NCBI GenBank assembly: GCA_951799445.1
Contig: OX637295.1
Span: forward strand, 10,106,001-10,170,000
Reading direction: 5' to 3'
From: Pseudisothecium myosuroides
Lineage: Eukaryota; Streptophyta; Bryopsida; Hypnales; Lembophyllaceae
Length of the DNA stretch: 64,000 bases
The notes under the pieces are model-generated. The model worked only from the letters and a program-made list of their open reading frames with translations, had not been told where the DNA came from and ran no database searches. A program made the position numbers and the translations under genes. Shown in pieces: positions 47,713 to 58,892 of this stretch. Each line of letters starts with the position of its first letter. Position 1 is the first letter of the stretch.

Positions 47713-48885
47713 GTGTGTTACATGATGATGATGGAGGATTTTTTTTCACATCTCCCAATTGAATTAAATAGGATTGGGTTTAGTTGTTGTGAAGATCATT
47801 TTTCACTTTTAAGTCAACAAGTTTGTAACAAATACGATTTTATTATTGGTGAAGTTTTTGAATGCACTTCACACATTAGTAGGGTGGAGAAGATTAAACA
47901 TGAGAAGAATGGTCTCTTGTTTGCTAATCCCAGACATCAAAAAAACTTGTGGTTAGAAGGAAATTCATATGTTATTCATTTAGATGTTGATTTTTTGGAT
48001 TATAGTTCTATGACAAATGCTAACCTTCTGGAGGCATGGAAGATGGTTTCTTAATGGCAAAAGACAAGGTAAAGTGTGTTGAAATGGAAGAAGCATTACA
48101 ATCCAACTGTAAGTGGGACAATCCATAGGCTTAGACTTCTTTTAATGCTCTTGTTCAAAATATTGCTTCATTGGTTGATGAGGAACCAAAAGATGAAGAA
48201 AGTCATGAATTACCAGAAAATGTTGTGCCTGATAATGTATCTTTGACAAATGAAGTTGTGCAAATAATGTTAGGTCTACAATACTTGATGCATGATTGTA
48301 AAACAAGAGTTTGTAAGTGATGTATGTGATACTCATAAGAACAAAGTCAATTCATTTGTAGATGTCTCAAATAAAAGATTTGTATACAAAATGAGAGTTA
48401 TTTCAAAAAAAAATGTTCATGGACCTAATGAACTTCCCCTTGATAGGCTCAAGCATATCCAACATATTCATGTTAAAAATAGCTTTTTTAAAGAATCTAA
48501 AAGTAGAAATGCTAATGTTGGAGTGTTTGATGATATTGCAATCAAAATGGTAGATGGTAAGAAAATACTACATGGTATTTGGCTAGAATTTAAAATTAGT
48601 CAAAATAGTTGAAAAGGAAAAAAATAATTATGTCCATGCTATTCCTTTTGATGAATCTAATATTGGTGTCCTACCTAGATACTACAAATACGTAGTTAGA
48701 TATCGTTATGAATATAGTGGTTTTGGTGGTGAAGAGGTTGATTTGGTGAGATTAGATCATGTCATATGTTTGGTTTCTTTACCATTTGATGAAGGTACTA
48801 AACTCCATATCTTGTCAAAAGAAGATAGGAGAATACTTAATAGTGTTATCAAGGAATACATTGATAGTTTGAAGAAAAAAATGTA
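47713..48885 (+). pseudogene. Decayed gene of unknown family, 3' half copied into a palindrome
   Basis: A coding trace runs through at least three frames. It starts at 47,713 (113 codons, containing NGLLFANPRHQKNLWLEG), shifts near 48,010 into a frame with in-frame stops at about 48,127 and 48,133, then shifts near 48,290 (containing VYKMRVISKKNVHGPNELPL) and again near 48,590 (containing LPRYYKYVVRYRYEYSGFGG), stopping at TAA about 48,884. Composition is protein-like throughout with consistent third-position AT bias, so it is a real but broken gene of about 380 residues. I do not recognise the family. It could be transposon-borne. Bases 48,637 onward are repeated in inverse orientation at 49,823-50,785. 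Confidence 0.6.
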
Positions 48886-50785
48886 AGTGTTAGTTCATCA
48901 AAGAAAAATGAAAGCGTTGATGACACAATGGTGATAACAATAAAGAAGAATAGAGCTAATAAGATGGCAACAAAAATACAAAAGAATGGAGGTGATAAGA
49001 TGGCAACAAAGACTAGACCAAGGTGGCTTGCAACAAAATTTTAATTTGTACAATCATGATAATTTTGCTCATATAGATTGATAATGGTTTGTAAATTTGA
49101 CAACAAACTTTGGTAGAAAATTCATATTAATCATACAATGTAGATGGTTTGAAATCATTGTTGTCACATCTGTTGAGTTAGGATCATTGGATGTCCCGGA
49201 CGGGCGGACATATTGGATAGTTTGGGCGGACTGGACGGACAACGTAACTATCTTAAAGTAGTCACATTGGACATGTTAGGATGACCATTGGACGTCCCGG
49301 ATGGGTGGGCAAATCGGACGGTTTGGATGGACGGTCCGTCCAATGTGACAACTATATTTGAAATGGTAGTTTTAACTACCAACTAAATGTGTATTTTTTC
49401 TCTTTTAAATATGATATTTTAATTTAAAATTTGAGTTATTTTATTATGTTAGCCTAGATTATTTCAATTCTCTGTAGGCATAGAAAGATTCTAAAAATAA
49501 AATTCATAATCCTCACCCTAAAGACTTTCCTTAAAACACTATAACAACAACCATATAAAGTAATCCCATGGTACTAGGTACTACAACGGCCAATATACAA
49601 AATGCAGCAGAGGTTGGTGGTTGAAAGGAGAAGGCCAAAGAAGATAAAATCAAATCTCGCATAGCTAACAAGATTTATTTGCGACTAGCTTTGAGTGTAC
49701 ACATGAAAAGCTAATGTTTGGCCTTGAAGAGGAGAATCGTCTATTGGCCTCGGCAATTTATACGCCGTTACAAGACCGGATCAATCCAACAATACAATTA
49801 GGAGGTCAATATGATCTTTGCCCTTATATTGGCCGTTGTAGTACCTAGTACCGTGGGATTACTTTATATGGTTGTTGTTATAGTGTTTTAAGGAAAGTCT
49901 TTAAGGTGAGGATTATGAATTTTATTTTTAGAATCTTTCTATGCCTACAGAGAATTGAAATAATCTAGGCTAACATAATAAAATAACTCAAATTTTAAAT
50001 TAAAATATCATATTTAAAAGAGAAAAAATACACATTTAGTTGGTAGTTAAAACTACCATTTCAAATATAGTTGTCACATTGGACGGACCGTCCATCCAAA
50101 CCGTCCGATTTGCCCACCCATCCGGGACGTCCAATGGTCATCCTAACATGTCCAATGTGACTACTTTAAGATAGTTACGTTGTCCGTCCAGTCCGCCCAA
50201 ACTATCCAATATGTCCGCCCGTCCGGGACATCCAATGATCCTAACTCAACAGATGTGACAACAATGATTTCAAACCATCTACATTGTATGATTAATATGA
50301 ATTTTCTACCAAAGTTTGTTGTCAAATTTACAAACCATTATCAATCTATATGAGCAAAATTATCATGATTGTACAAATTAAAATTTTGTTGCAAGCCACC
50401 TTGGTCTAGTCTTTGTTGCCATCTTATCACCTCCATTCTTTTGTATTTTTGTTGCCATCTTATTAGCTCTATTCTTCTTTATTGTTATCACCATTGTGTC
50501 ATCAACGCTTTCATTTTTCTTTGATGAACTAGCACTTACATTTTTTTCTTCAAACTATCAATGTATTCCTTGATAACACTATTAAGTATTCTCCTATCTT
50601 CTTTTGACAAGATATGGAGTTTAGTACCTTCATCAAATGGTAAAGAAACCAAACATATGACATGATCTAATCTCACCAAATCAACCTCTTCACCACCAAA
50701 ACCACTATATTCATAACGATATCTAACTATGTATTTGTAGTATCTAGGTAAGACACCAATATCAGATTCATCAAAAGGAATAGCA
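48637..50785. repeat. Large inverted duplication (arms about 960 bp, spacer about 223 bp)
   Basis: Left arm 48,637-49,599 and right arm 49,823-50,785 are reverse complements with only a handful of mismatches seen by eye (for example near 48,662, 48,893 and 49,569). The centre is near 49,711. The spacer 49,600-49,822 is not palindromic. Each arm carries the 3' part of the decayed gene, a middle AT-rich part, and a GC-rich segment with internal repeats of ATTGGACGTCCCGGAYGGG type (49,189-49,345). The left boundary falls inside the decayed gene, so the right arm is the copied one. High identity means recent formation or gene conversion. Confidence 0.92.
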
Positions 50786-50991
50786 CGCTATTGGATAGAA
50801 AAAATTTGCTTTGGGAAACGTTGGATTTTTGGCTGCAACTGATTTAGATTCAAGGCATGAAAGGACTAGTGGTCAAGTGAAGCGCAAAATACAGTGAATA
50901 TACTTCATAAATAGGTGAAAGTGTATCAATAATCACAAGAAAAATATGAAATACAAGGTCTCATAGAAGTACGAGGCATATGAGATGCATT
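50786..50991. other. AT-rich spacer
   Basis: Short stretch between the palindrome and the tandem repeats; nothing recognised. Confidence 0.4.
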
Positions 50992-51263
50992 CATATTTGT
51001 ATATACCTTGTAGAATATTCGTAGCCGTATAAATATTTAAATATATTTTGTATAGTATGTCAAATTATATACATATTTGTATACATCTTGTATAATACAT
51101 ATACCCATATAAATACTCATATATATTTTGTATAATATATCAAGTCATATACATACTTGTTTATATCTTTGTAAAATACTTGTGCCTATATAAATACTTG
51201 TATATACTTCATATAATATGTTAAGTTGTATACATATTTGTATATACCTTATATGAAGTCATG
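50992..51263. repeat. Tandem repeat, about 80 bp x 3.4
   Basis: Units start with CATATTTGTATA at 50,992, 51,072, 51,152 (CATACTTGTTTA) and 51,233, giving spacings of 80, 80 and 81. Each unit continues with TTGTANAATA, CCNTATAAATA and TATNTTTTGTATA-like parts and is diverged. AT-rich minisatellite. Confidence 0.75.
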
Positions 51264-51387
51264 TAAGTCAAACAAAGTACCAAAAATTTGTATAGAAGTA
51301 GTATGAATTACATATAAGCTGCATGAATCCCTTCAAAAGTAGACAAAAAACTCAAATGAGTGCCAAAGTTGGCTAAAAACTTCAAAT

Positions 51388-51960
51388 AAAAAATGTAATA
51401 GTTTTTTCTGAAAGATAACACAAAGACATACAAACCCTCAAAATTTCAAGTTTATATCTCTTACTGTCCAACTTTTACGGCCATCCAAAGTCTCCTCTCC
51501 TCAATTCAATGGCAGCTCAATACCTTTTTATTCTCAAGTTTATAACTCTTACATTTTTGCTCTAAACTAAAGTTACAATAGTTTTTTAGAAAGCTAATTC
51601 AAAATTCTACAAAGCAAATGCATTTCAAATCAAATTTTTTCTTTGTCTAATACTTATGACCGGTCAAAGTTCTCTTTCTCCAAATCATAGGCAGTTCATC
51701 ACTATTCTATTTGCAAGCCCATAACTCTCACTTCTTAACTCCAAATTAAGAATATAATATTTTTTTGAAAAGATAAAAATTTAATACATAATCATATTAA
51801 AACTCATAATTAAATTCTTCCTCACCAAATATCTATAGGCGTTCAAAAATTCTGCTTTCAAATTCAAAGACAACAGACCCTCTCTCACTCTCTCAAGTAT
51901 AAATCTTGCATACTAACTTTAAATAGAGCAAGTGATAAAGTTTTGAAATTACAAAAATAA
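51388..51960. repeat. Tandem repeat, about 180 bp x 3
   Basis: The landmark AATAGTTTTTT/TAATATTTTTT recurs at about 51,397, 51,577 and 51,756 (spacing 180 and 179). Each unit then carries AAAGNTAA, a CCTCTCT or CTCTTTCTCC pyrimidine stretch, CAATGGCAGCTCA/CATAGGCAGTTCA, and ATAACTCTTAC/ATAACTCTCAC. Units are clearly diverged. The length is close to that of plant satellite monomers, but only three units are present. Confidence 0.6.
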
Positions 51961-53100
51961 GAAAAAAAATCCTTCCAAAAATTCATTGCAAAACTTTTAA
52001 TACACAGCACGATATTCTTCTTCAAACACACGGTAATCCAAACTAAACTATGAAAAAGAAGGAATAAATCCTTGACTCCTTATCTTTTTTCTAGGGGCCA
52101 CATCAATCCATGCCTATGCCACACATAGGCACTAATTTTTCATTGGCTATCTTCTTTGACCCTTTTGCATTGTGGGCGGATAGAATCACATACAATACCA
52201 TTACAAGCTACCTCTTTAATTTAGCCAAAAGTCATCTAAAGTCCACAAAAAGATAAATTATCTCTATCTTTCGTTTTTTCCAACTTCCAATACACAAAAT
52301 GAAATTGAAAAACATACCTAAATATAAAAACAAAGGCTAAGGCTCAAACATATGCCTATTAGAGGTAAAAAACAGAGTTCCAAAAAAATCATCATTTCAT
52401 TTGCAAGAATTTGAGGATACGTTTGACGGTGACAACAACATAATCCACACGGTCAGTTTTTGTTAGAGGATTGACTGGACCCTCCAACCAACGTTGGTGG
52501 CCATGGCTCCTTTTGATGGATCTGACCATACAATAATATTACTCATCATTCAAACCTTCAAAACTTCCTTCAAAGATTACTTCTCTACTGGTAGATTTAA
52601 CACACTCAACTTGCAATAAGATTATCAACGCCCGAACTTCTCACTGAAAATTCCCATGCCATCATTGCTCCACGCGAGATTGCTTCGACGGTCGAGAAAA
52701 CCCAACTTCATTTTGTGAACACTCATGCGGCGGCGCAAGACTCAGTGGTAGAAGAGGCTAATTTGACAATTGAATCAAAGAATACTCAAACTCTGAATCT
52801 GGTAGAGGCTCTTCATTTTGACTCTTATAAATCCCCCCTCCAATTTGACATATTAAACTCAAAATAAAAAATAAGGCAAAACCACATTACATTGACAAAG
52901 CTCTTAGGCGGCTCGCTCAACTTTATAATGTCAGTAAGCAAATGTTACCTTGAAGCTTCTTCTTGTGATGTCATCCTTTTTATTATATAATATTATAATT
53001 AAAAATTCAACCAAATAATACATATATCCAACCAAATAATATATATAGACATATTTTTTACATAATGTGTGCATTTACATTGCAAAATTCACCCCTTCCA
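51961..53100. other. AT-rich intergenic DNA, no gene seen
   Basis: No frame or element ends recognised. It may contain the decayed 3' flank of the retroelement that begins at about 53,129 on the - strand. Confidence 0.4.
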
Positions 53101-53128
53101 AACCTGCACATCCTCTCGTATGTGCCAG

Positions 53129-54860
53129 TTAGTTTGGTGCATCTTTATCTTTATCGTTCTCGGTGTCTAAACTCGTATCTTCTAAATGGTCTTGTTTAAT
53201 TGCCTCAAAACTTGCAATATCCTTCAAACTAAACTTACCATCACGCCTTTTGAGTTCCTTAACTCTTTTGCCTGCCACCGGTGTCCTCATTTGCGTGCCA
53301 TCAAGCACACGTAGTGTATAAATATCATTTCTATGTACTTCTACCACCACATAGGGTCCAAGCCATCGTCATCAAATTTTTTTACTAGTACTGTGTTGAT
53401 GGTCATGACTATTGTTAAACACAACAACCCAATCTCCAACTTAAATTTGTTTGGTCCTCAATCTATGAGTGTTGTCAAAACTCTCTTTGTTTTTCAATCT
53501 AGCTGCATTTAACCTTTACAATGCCACTTTCTGGTCTTCAGGCAAACTCTCAAGCTGTTTTATTTGGAGCTCTAGTAACTTCTTTTTTATAATCTTATCT
53601 TCCCAATCAAAAATTCTCATGTAGGTATTGAACTCTCTAGAGGCATAATGGATTTTTGCCCTGTCATAAGCTCAATTTGCATATTAATAGCCTGTAATGG
53701 TATTGTGTGTGGTTCTATTTGCCCACAACGCAAATGTCAAAAGTTTAGACCATTGCTTTGGTTTCCCATTACATCTCTTGATTAGAGCATTGATGATAGG
53801 AGGATGCCCCCTAAGTTCACTCTTGCCATTTGCCTTAGGATTATAGGCAGTTGTAAGCCTCAACTTCACTCCATATCTTTCGAAAAATTCTCTAGCTTCC
53901 ATTGCATCCAACTCTCTACAGTTTGTTCTCATCCTCCCAATACTGCCATAGCTATTCAAAATATCTTCTAGTATAAATCGGCAAACTCCTTCCGTAGACT
54001 TGGTCCTCAAGGCTCGACCTTCAACAAAGTTGGAGAGCTCTTTCCTTGCTAGAACAAGGTACTTCATGCCCCATAGTCCTAATGGCATTGCAATTAAGTC
54101 AATTACCCATTGAAAATGCATGGCAAACGGGTATATAGGATGTAGTTGGAGCTGATATATAGTACAAGAAGTCACATTATCCTCAGACACATCTTTATAT
54201 AAACCCTTCCACCAATATCTCTCCTTAATCTTATGGAAAGTCGCCCAAATCCCTCTGTGTCTTGCCTAAAGAGCATCATGAAACTCTTTGAGAACTTGAT
54301 TCTTGGTTCCTACATCATCAACCATCTTCAATGGCACTCCATTTTTTTTCTCTTTGGCCTCTTCCATAGAAACCTATCCTTCAAAAGATAGTTATAAGAC
54401 TAATGTCTAATATTTTTAAAGCCTTTGTCCAACCAGCCTTCTTGCCTCCTTAGAGTGCTCAGATAAATGCCAATGTCTCTTAATCTGCCTTGATATAGCT
54501 TCTCTTTAAAAAATAGATCATCACCACTTGAGCTCGCTCCATATATTGCTAAAACATAGCCATAACCTTCATCATCATAGTCATCATTAATCTCTTGTAC
54601 TCTCACGATCCCATTAAAAATAGCATATCTGCCACCATATTATTCTTACCAGTGATGTGTATTAATGTAGGATTAAGTGACCTGATGTAGTCTATCCATC
54701 GTAACAATGGCAATCTCTAGAGTGTTGTAATTTGCCACCATGCCAAGTAACGGCAAGCACTTCGTTTCCAATACCACATCCACACCAATCAAGTAGTTTC
54801 TCTCAGCTTTGAGTATTATAAGTACACCTAAAAGCTCCCTTTTTTACTTGTGGATACGCT
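53129..54860 (-). mobile_element. Ty3/gypsy-type retroelement pol remnant (RNase H to integrase)
   Basis: Read on -, about 54,610-54,860 gives an RNase H end (NYLIGVDVVLETKCLPLL, then SLNPTLIHITGKNNMVADML) with a frameshift. About 54,180-54,300 gives a degenerate HHCC-like segment ending RYWWKGLYKDVSEDN. The frame 53,684-54,190 is an integrase core (VIDLIAMPLG; YGVKLRLTTAYNPKANGKSE; ALWANRTTHNTITGY). The frame 53,129-53,350 gives a C-terminal part (VVEVHRNDIYTLRVLDGT). Compared with the family pattern I recall, the second catalytic Asp appears replaced by Asn in the RTNCREL stretch, and frames are broken, so it is dead. I did not find long terminal repeats. Confidence 0.85.
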
Positions 54861-54914
54861 CATGAATAAGGTGAACAAGGCTAAAACGGTCCTCCCTTGT
54901 CCTCATATCTCTTC

Positions 54915-55545
54915 TAATGAATCATTCCATTTTAATTAACAAGATGAAAGATATGTGAAGTTTTAGTTTGCGGGCAGTTAATATAGATTTTCTATTCTTT
55001 GAAGTCCTTTATTTAACTCAATTTTCAATATTTAAAAAAAAATATAATATCATAGGATGTAGATTTTTTATTACAACATTAAAACCATTGGGATTGGCAG
55101 TTTCAATTCCATAACTGAATTCTTAACAATTTAGTATTTTAAATCATTCTCTACTTCTTTCTACTTACTGTTTTTTTATATATTGTACAATTTCAAATGA
55201 TTTGAACTTTTTTATGTATGTTGCCAACTTGACTTGAAGAATGAATCCAAAGAAGTACCACCATTTTAGACATTTTTTCATACAAATGTGACCTTGTGGA
55301 GTGCAATTACACAATTTTTTGTAGGGCCATGAATAGGAAATCTATCAATTCAATTGCTAATATCTTGCAATCTACACGGTGGAAATTTTTGAATTTTTTT
55401 CCACATCTCCTCAAACCATATTACTTCAAGATCCTATAATTATGTGCCTAAAAATGTTTTTTTTTCTAAAATTTGGTACTTGTACTAGAAATGACATTTT
55501 TGGAGCATTATTGGTGAAAATATAGTCAAGGAACTTTAGGGATTA
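54915..55545. mobile_element. Truncated TTAA-family element
   Basis: It shares GAATCATTCCATTTT, TTGAAGTCCTTTAT, CTCAATTTTCAATATTT, GATGTAGATTNTTTATTACAA and CATTCTCTACTTCTTTCTAC in order with the copy at 39,288. It ends GGAACTTTAGGGATTAAC, a slightly mutated right terminus. The left terminus is missing; the sequence begins next to the retroelement remnant. Confidence 0.6.
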
Positions 55546-56635
55546 ACATGCTCTTGCAAACACTTACCAAAACACATTATTTCTTGTCAAGGCATTCCAA
55601 ACATGCCTTTACTTTAGGAAAATCCAAGCGTTGCACAATAAGGAAATTTTGCTTGTTTTTTACATTGATGTCATCTTCCAATAAGTTTATATTATTCTCT
55701 TTGTTTTTGAATAATACATATGTCTATTGTGTTTCACAATAGAAATACTAGTATTAATCAAGATAAAAAACACTAGTATTCTAAAATTTGTACAATCATA
55801 TAGATTTTCAAAACCCTTTTGTATAAAAATTCTATAGTTCAAAGAGTTCAAGTATACACAACTAAAATTTTTAAGTTCAAGAATTGACCCAAAGTCCCCT
55901 AAAATGACACTTGGGATTTTAGGTAGGCTTGTGTGACTTAAAATTTTTTAAATGATTTTTTAAAATATTTTTAAAATATAAAAAATACTAGAGTTTTATG
56001 AAAATTATGTATAGTGTATGATTGAATCAATGCCTTAGAACAAAAGTTATGTCACCCTAAGTCCAAAATGCAATTTGGATAGGGGAAGAAAAATTGAGAA
56101 AAAAATTGCATTTTTTTTCATAGATTGTATTTTTGTCTAAGTATATGGAAAGCTTTTATTCATTCCATTTACTACAAGAAAAAAGGGTGTTTTAAGTGAG
56201 TTTTTAAGTATAGTCCTAAACATAAGATTTTAAGTAATAACCTATAAGGAGATTTTTAGCAAAAATTTACTAGAAAATCTTCAAATTTTGGATATTCAAA
56301 CTATTTATTGGTTCTTGAGGGGCTAAAACATCAAAATAAGCATTTATTTTCTATAATTAAATTGTATTATCTATTTGGAATGTTGTCATCAATTTAAAAA
56401 AAATTCTAGATTCATATAGAATGTATTTTGAACAATTTTTGAGTAAATTATGAATGTTCAAAGTGGTAATTGTAAATGCAATAAAAATGAATTGTGGTAC
56501 TCATATTTGGACAAGGTATGAATTTTAGGCAAGAATCAATGGAGATTTGTTTTTGCAATAGGATTGCAATTAGATGTGGTGACTTCAAATAGTTGTAAGT
56601 AAAGTATTCACTCTTGAACGTGTTTAAATAAACAA
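55546..56635. other. AT-rich intergenic DNA with a CACTA-like end
   Basis: No gene. ACTACAAGAAAAAAGGGTG at about 56,170 resembles the terminus of CACTA-superfamily elements, but no inverted partner was found nearby. Confidence 0.4.
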
Positions 56636-56887
56636 ATGATCTTGGACATGGTTCTTGACTTTGCATTATTGGTAGAATGTGTAAGGCAATTATTGCCTCT
56701 TTTGGGCTCATTGTCATTGTGTGAGAGAATGTCAATTTCAAAGTAAAACATAAATAAATAAATGATCTTGGACATGGTTCTTGACATTGCATTATTGGTA
56801 GAATGTGTAAGGCAATTACTGCCTTTTTTGGGCTCATTGTCATTGTGTGAGAGAATGTCAATTTTAGAATAAAACATAAATCATTTT
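56636..56887. repeat. Tandem duplication, 126 bp x 2
   Basis: ATGATCTTGGACATGGTTCT begins at 56,636 and again at 56,762. The two 126-base units differ at only a few positions (for example GACTTTGC against GACATTGC). The open - strand frames here simply reflect the duplication and are not protein-like. Confidence 0.85.
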
Positions 56888-56929
56888 CAAAAGGGGTACT
56901 CGTGTCATTACCCCATTTGTTGTAAAATT

Positions 56930-57015
56930 AGGTACCTATAATATAAATGTCCTATAACTATAGAAAGTACCTATAATATAGGAGCCTAAGCTCTTAGGCT
57001 CATGGGCTCAAGATC
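56930..57015. repeat. TATAATATAGG-type dispersed repeat, copy C
   Basis: ACCTATAATATAAATGTCC, CTATAACTATAGAAAG and ACCTATAATATAGGAGCC are followed by GCTCATGGGCTCAAG and CACATACTAG. This is the same module order as the copies near 4,795 and 12,788. Confidence 0.5.
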
Positions 57016-57577
57016 CTAGGCTCACATACTAGCAACCGTGAAGGTACATGTACATAGTCTTTTTTTTAAAGAGAAATTCAAACTTTTCATTCACAAGTGT
57101 TTCAAAAAATAAACTCCTTAGTTTTAAACTGAGCCTGTGATTTTGGTCAAAGCTTAATATTTGGGGTGTAGTATAACCGAGTTCTTGAACAATCCTAAAA
57201 TCTTCAAATTTTTGCTAATCAAACATGTGGGAATCCTAAGCGCTAATCTCTTCAACAACCTCAAATTCAATCTCAACGTCTCCTTTTCCTTCTTTGTCCT
57301 AAAATTTTACGTAGATGAAGAGAAAAGCATTCAGAAATACAGATATAGAATTAGAAAGCATCAACAACAACTATAATGAAGACCACTACAAATTCAAACC
57401 CAAGTTTCAAACTCACTCTAGTACTACTCGATCTCAAAATTCACAACCATGGCAATCAATTTGTAAATTTGCATTCCTGCGAGATTCACACCCACTACAC
57501 TGCAATCCAAATCATCAACACCCTCACAAATTGAGATAGAGACAAAGAAGGAGGGACACGTTGGAGAGAAATTTAGG
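57016..57577. other. AT-rich intergenic DNA, no supported gene
   Basis: Two overlapping frames (71 and 74 codons, 57,161-57,539 on +) have no family resemblance. Confidence 0.4.
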
Positions 57578-57840
57578 CACTAGAAGAAGCCCATGTTTTT
57601 TTGGATTTTACTGTGTCAAAGTTGATGGATTTTGCTAGACATCCTATGTAACAACCCATCTTTTTATGTCAACAATGACATCTGAAGTAACATCTTAACA
57701 TCTTGACATCAAGATGTTACTTTAAATGTCATTGTTGACATAAAAAGACGGGTTGTTACATAGGATGTCTAGCAAAATCCGTCAACTTTGACACATGTAT
57801 TTTTTAGTGACACCAAAAAAAATACGGGCTTCTTTTAGTG
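57578..57840. mobile_element. CACTA-ended foldback MITE (263 bp)
   Basis: The left end CACTAGAAGAAGCCC and the right end GGGCTTCTTTTAGTG are inverse, apart from one mismatch. Pairing continues for about 105 bases per arm (GTGTCAAAGTTGATGGATTT against AAATCCGTCAACTTTGACAC; CATCCTATGTAACAACCC against GGGTTGTTACATAGGATG). The central part is itself palindromic (CATCTTGACATCAAGATG). CACTA ends suggest the CACTA (En/Spm) group, but the expected 3-bp target duplication is not clear. Confidence 0.7.
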
Positions 57841-58092
57841 GGGAGAGAAATGACTTGGTGATTTTTTTCATTTGGAATATACAAAAAGTGAGATATGCTA
57901 GCTTCTTTCAAGAAAGAGCTTTGTGAACATGAAAATCCTCACTTTTCTCTCTTGAAAATCCAAAATTTTCCACTTCATCCAAGCTTCAATAGCAAGGCAA
58001 GCAATGTGCTCTGAATCTGACCTAGAACCTAGAAACTTTAAAGACTAACGGTAAACTAGCACAAGCATCTGGCAACAAGAGAGACCTGTATA

Positions 58093-58892
58093 TTAACCCC
58101 TAAATGCCCAAGCCTTTTCAAGAGTGTTTCGACTATGAAAAAAGAGCATGGGCTTATAGTTAACCCCAATGAAGCAAATTGTATTTTTTTCAAAATCTAA
58201 CCATATAGATGTTTGAAGAGCTTGGTTATTAGTATGCATACCAATTTTGAGTGCGAAATTGCATAGGAGTTGTGAGATTATAACAAGAGAAATGTATGCT
58301 TTCTATTTTTAGTATGCTGCCATGTTTTAGAAATTTGCATATAAAAGTTTTTTGAGATGGGAAGTGACATGAATGACTACAAATAATGTTAGCACACTAA
58401 AATGCACTTTCAAAAAACTTAATTTCATTTGAAAAGCTATCAAACTTATTACACAATCCACCTTGCAATTGGTGAAATGCAGTTTTTTTTATAAGTATAA
58501 ATCGCAAATAACTCCAAATCAACACTTGCATGTTTAAATTTTCAATGGTGAAAATCATGAAAACACTTTACTCTTTCCATTGGGACCATTTTCAAAGCAA
58601 ATGGATAAGTACAAGTTTTTAGATCTCAAATCAAGTGAAATTGGCAAAAGTTGGGAAATGAAGTAAAATTAGGAAATTTTACTCTTCCACTTTGGGACAT
58701 ATATGGCTTTGAAGACCTCTCAAAAATCAGATGTTTACCTTTTGCAGTGAAAAATGAAAGTTTTCAATAGTTAACCCTAAAAACTGCCCGAAATTTTTTT
58801 TAAAACGGTCAAACGAATTTAACTGCCCATACCAAAATGAGCCTGAAATTTCAGCTCGACCATATATGGTCGCTGAGGCAGTTAAGGGTTAA
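58093..58892. mobile_element. TTAA-bounded element(s), about 800 bp with a 120-bp unit at its end
   Basis: It begins TTAACCCCTAAATGCCC (58,093) and ends GCAGTTAAGGGTTAA (58,892). A second left end, TTAACCCTAAAAACTGCCC, lies at about 58,773 and pairs with that right end much better. One reading is a 120-bp element (58,773-58,892) lying at or inside the end of a larger diverged copy. Confidence 0.5.

Noticed and set aside
50992..51960. CRISPR-like array
   Set aside because: Units are 80 and 180 bp, diverged along their whole length, with no short identical repeats separated by unique spacers. Ordinary tandem repeats.
56448..56877. Internally repeated - strand frames of 137 and 89 codons
   Set aside because: The protein repeat is a by-product of the 126-bp DNA duplication; no coding signature.
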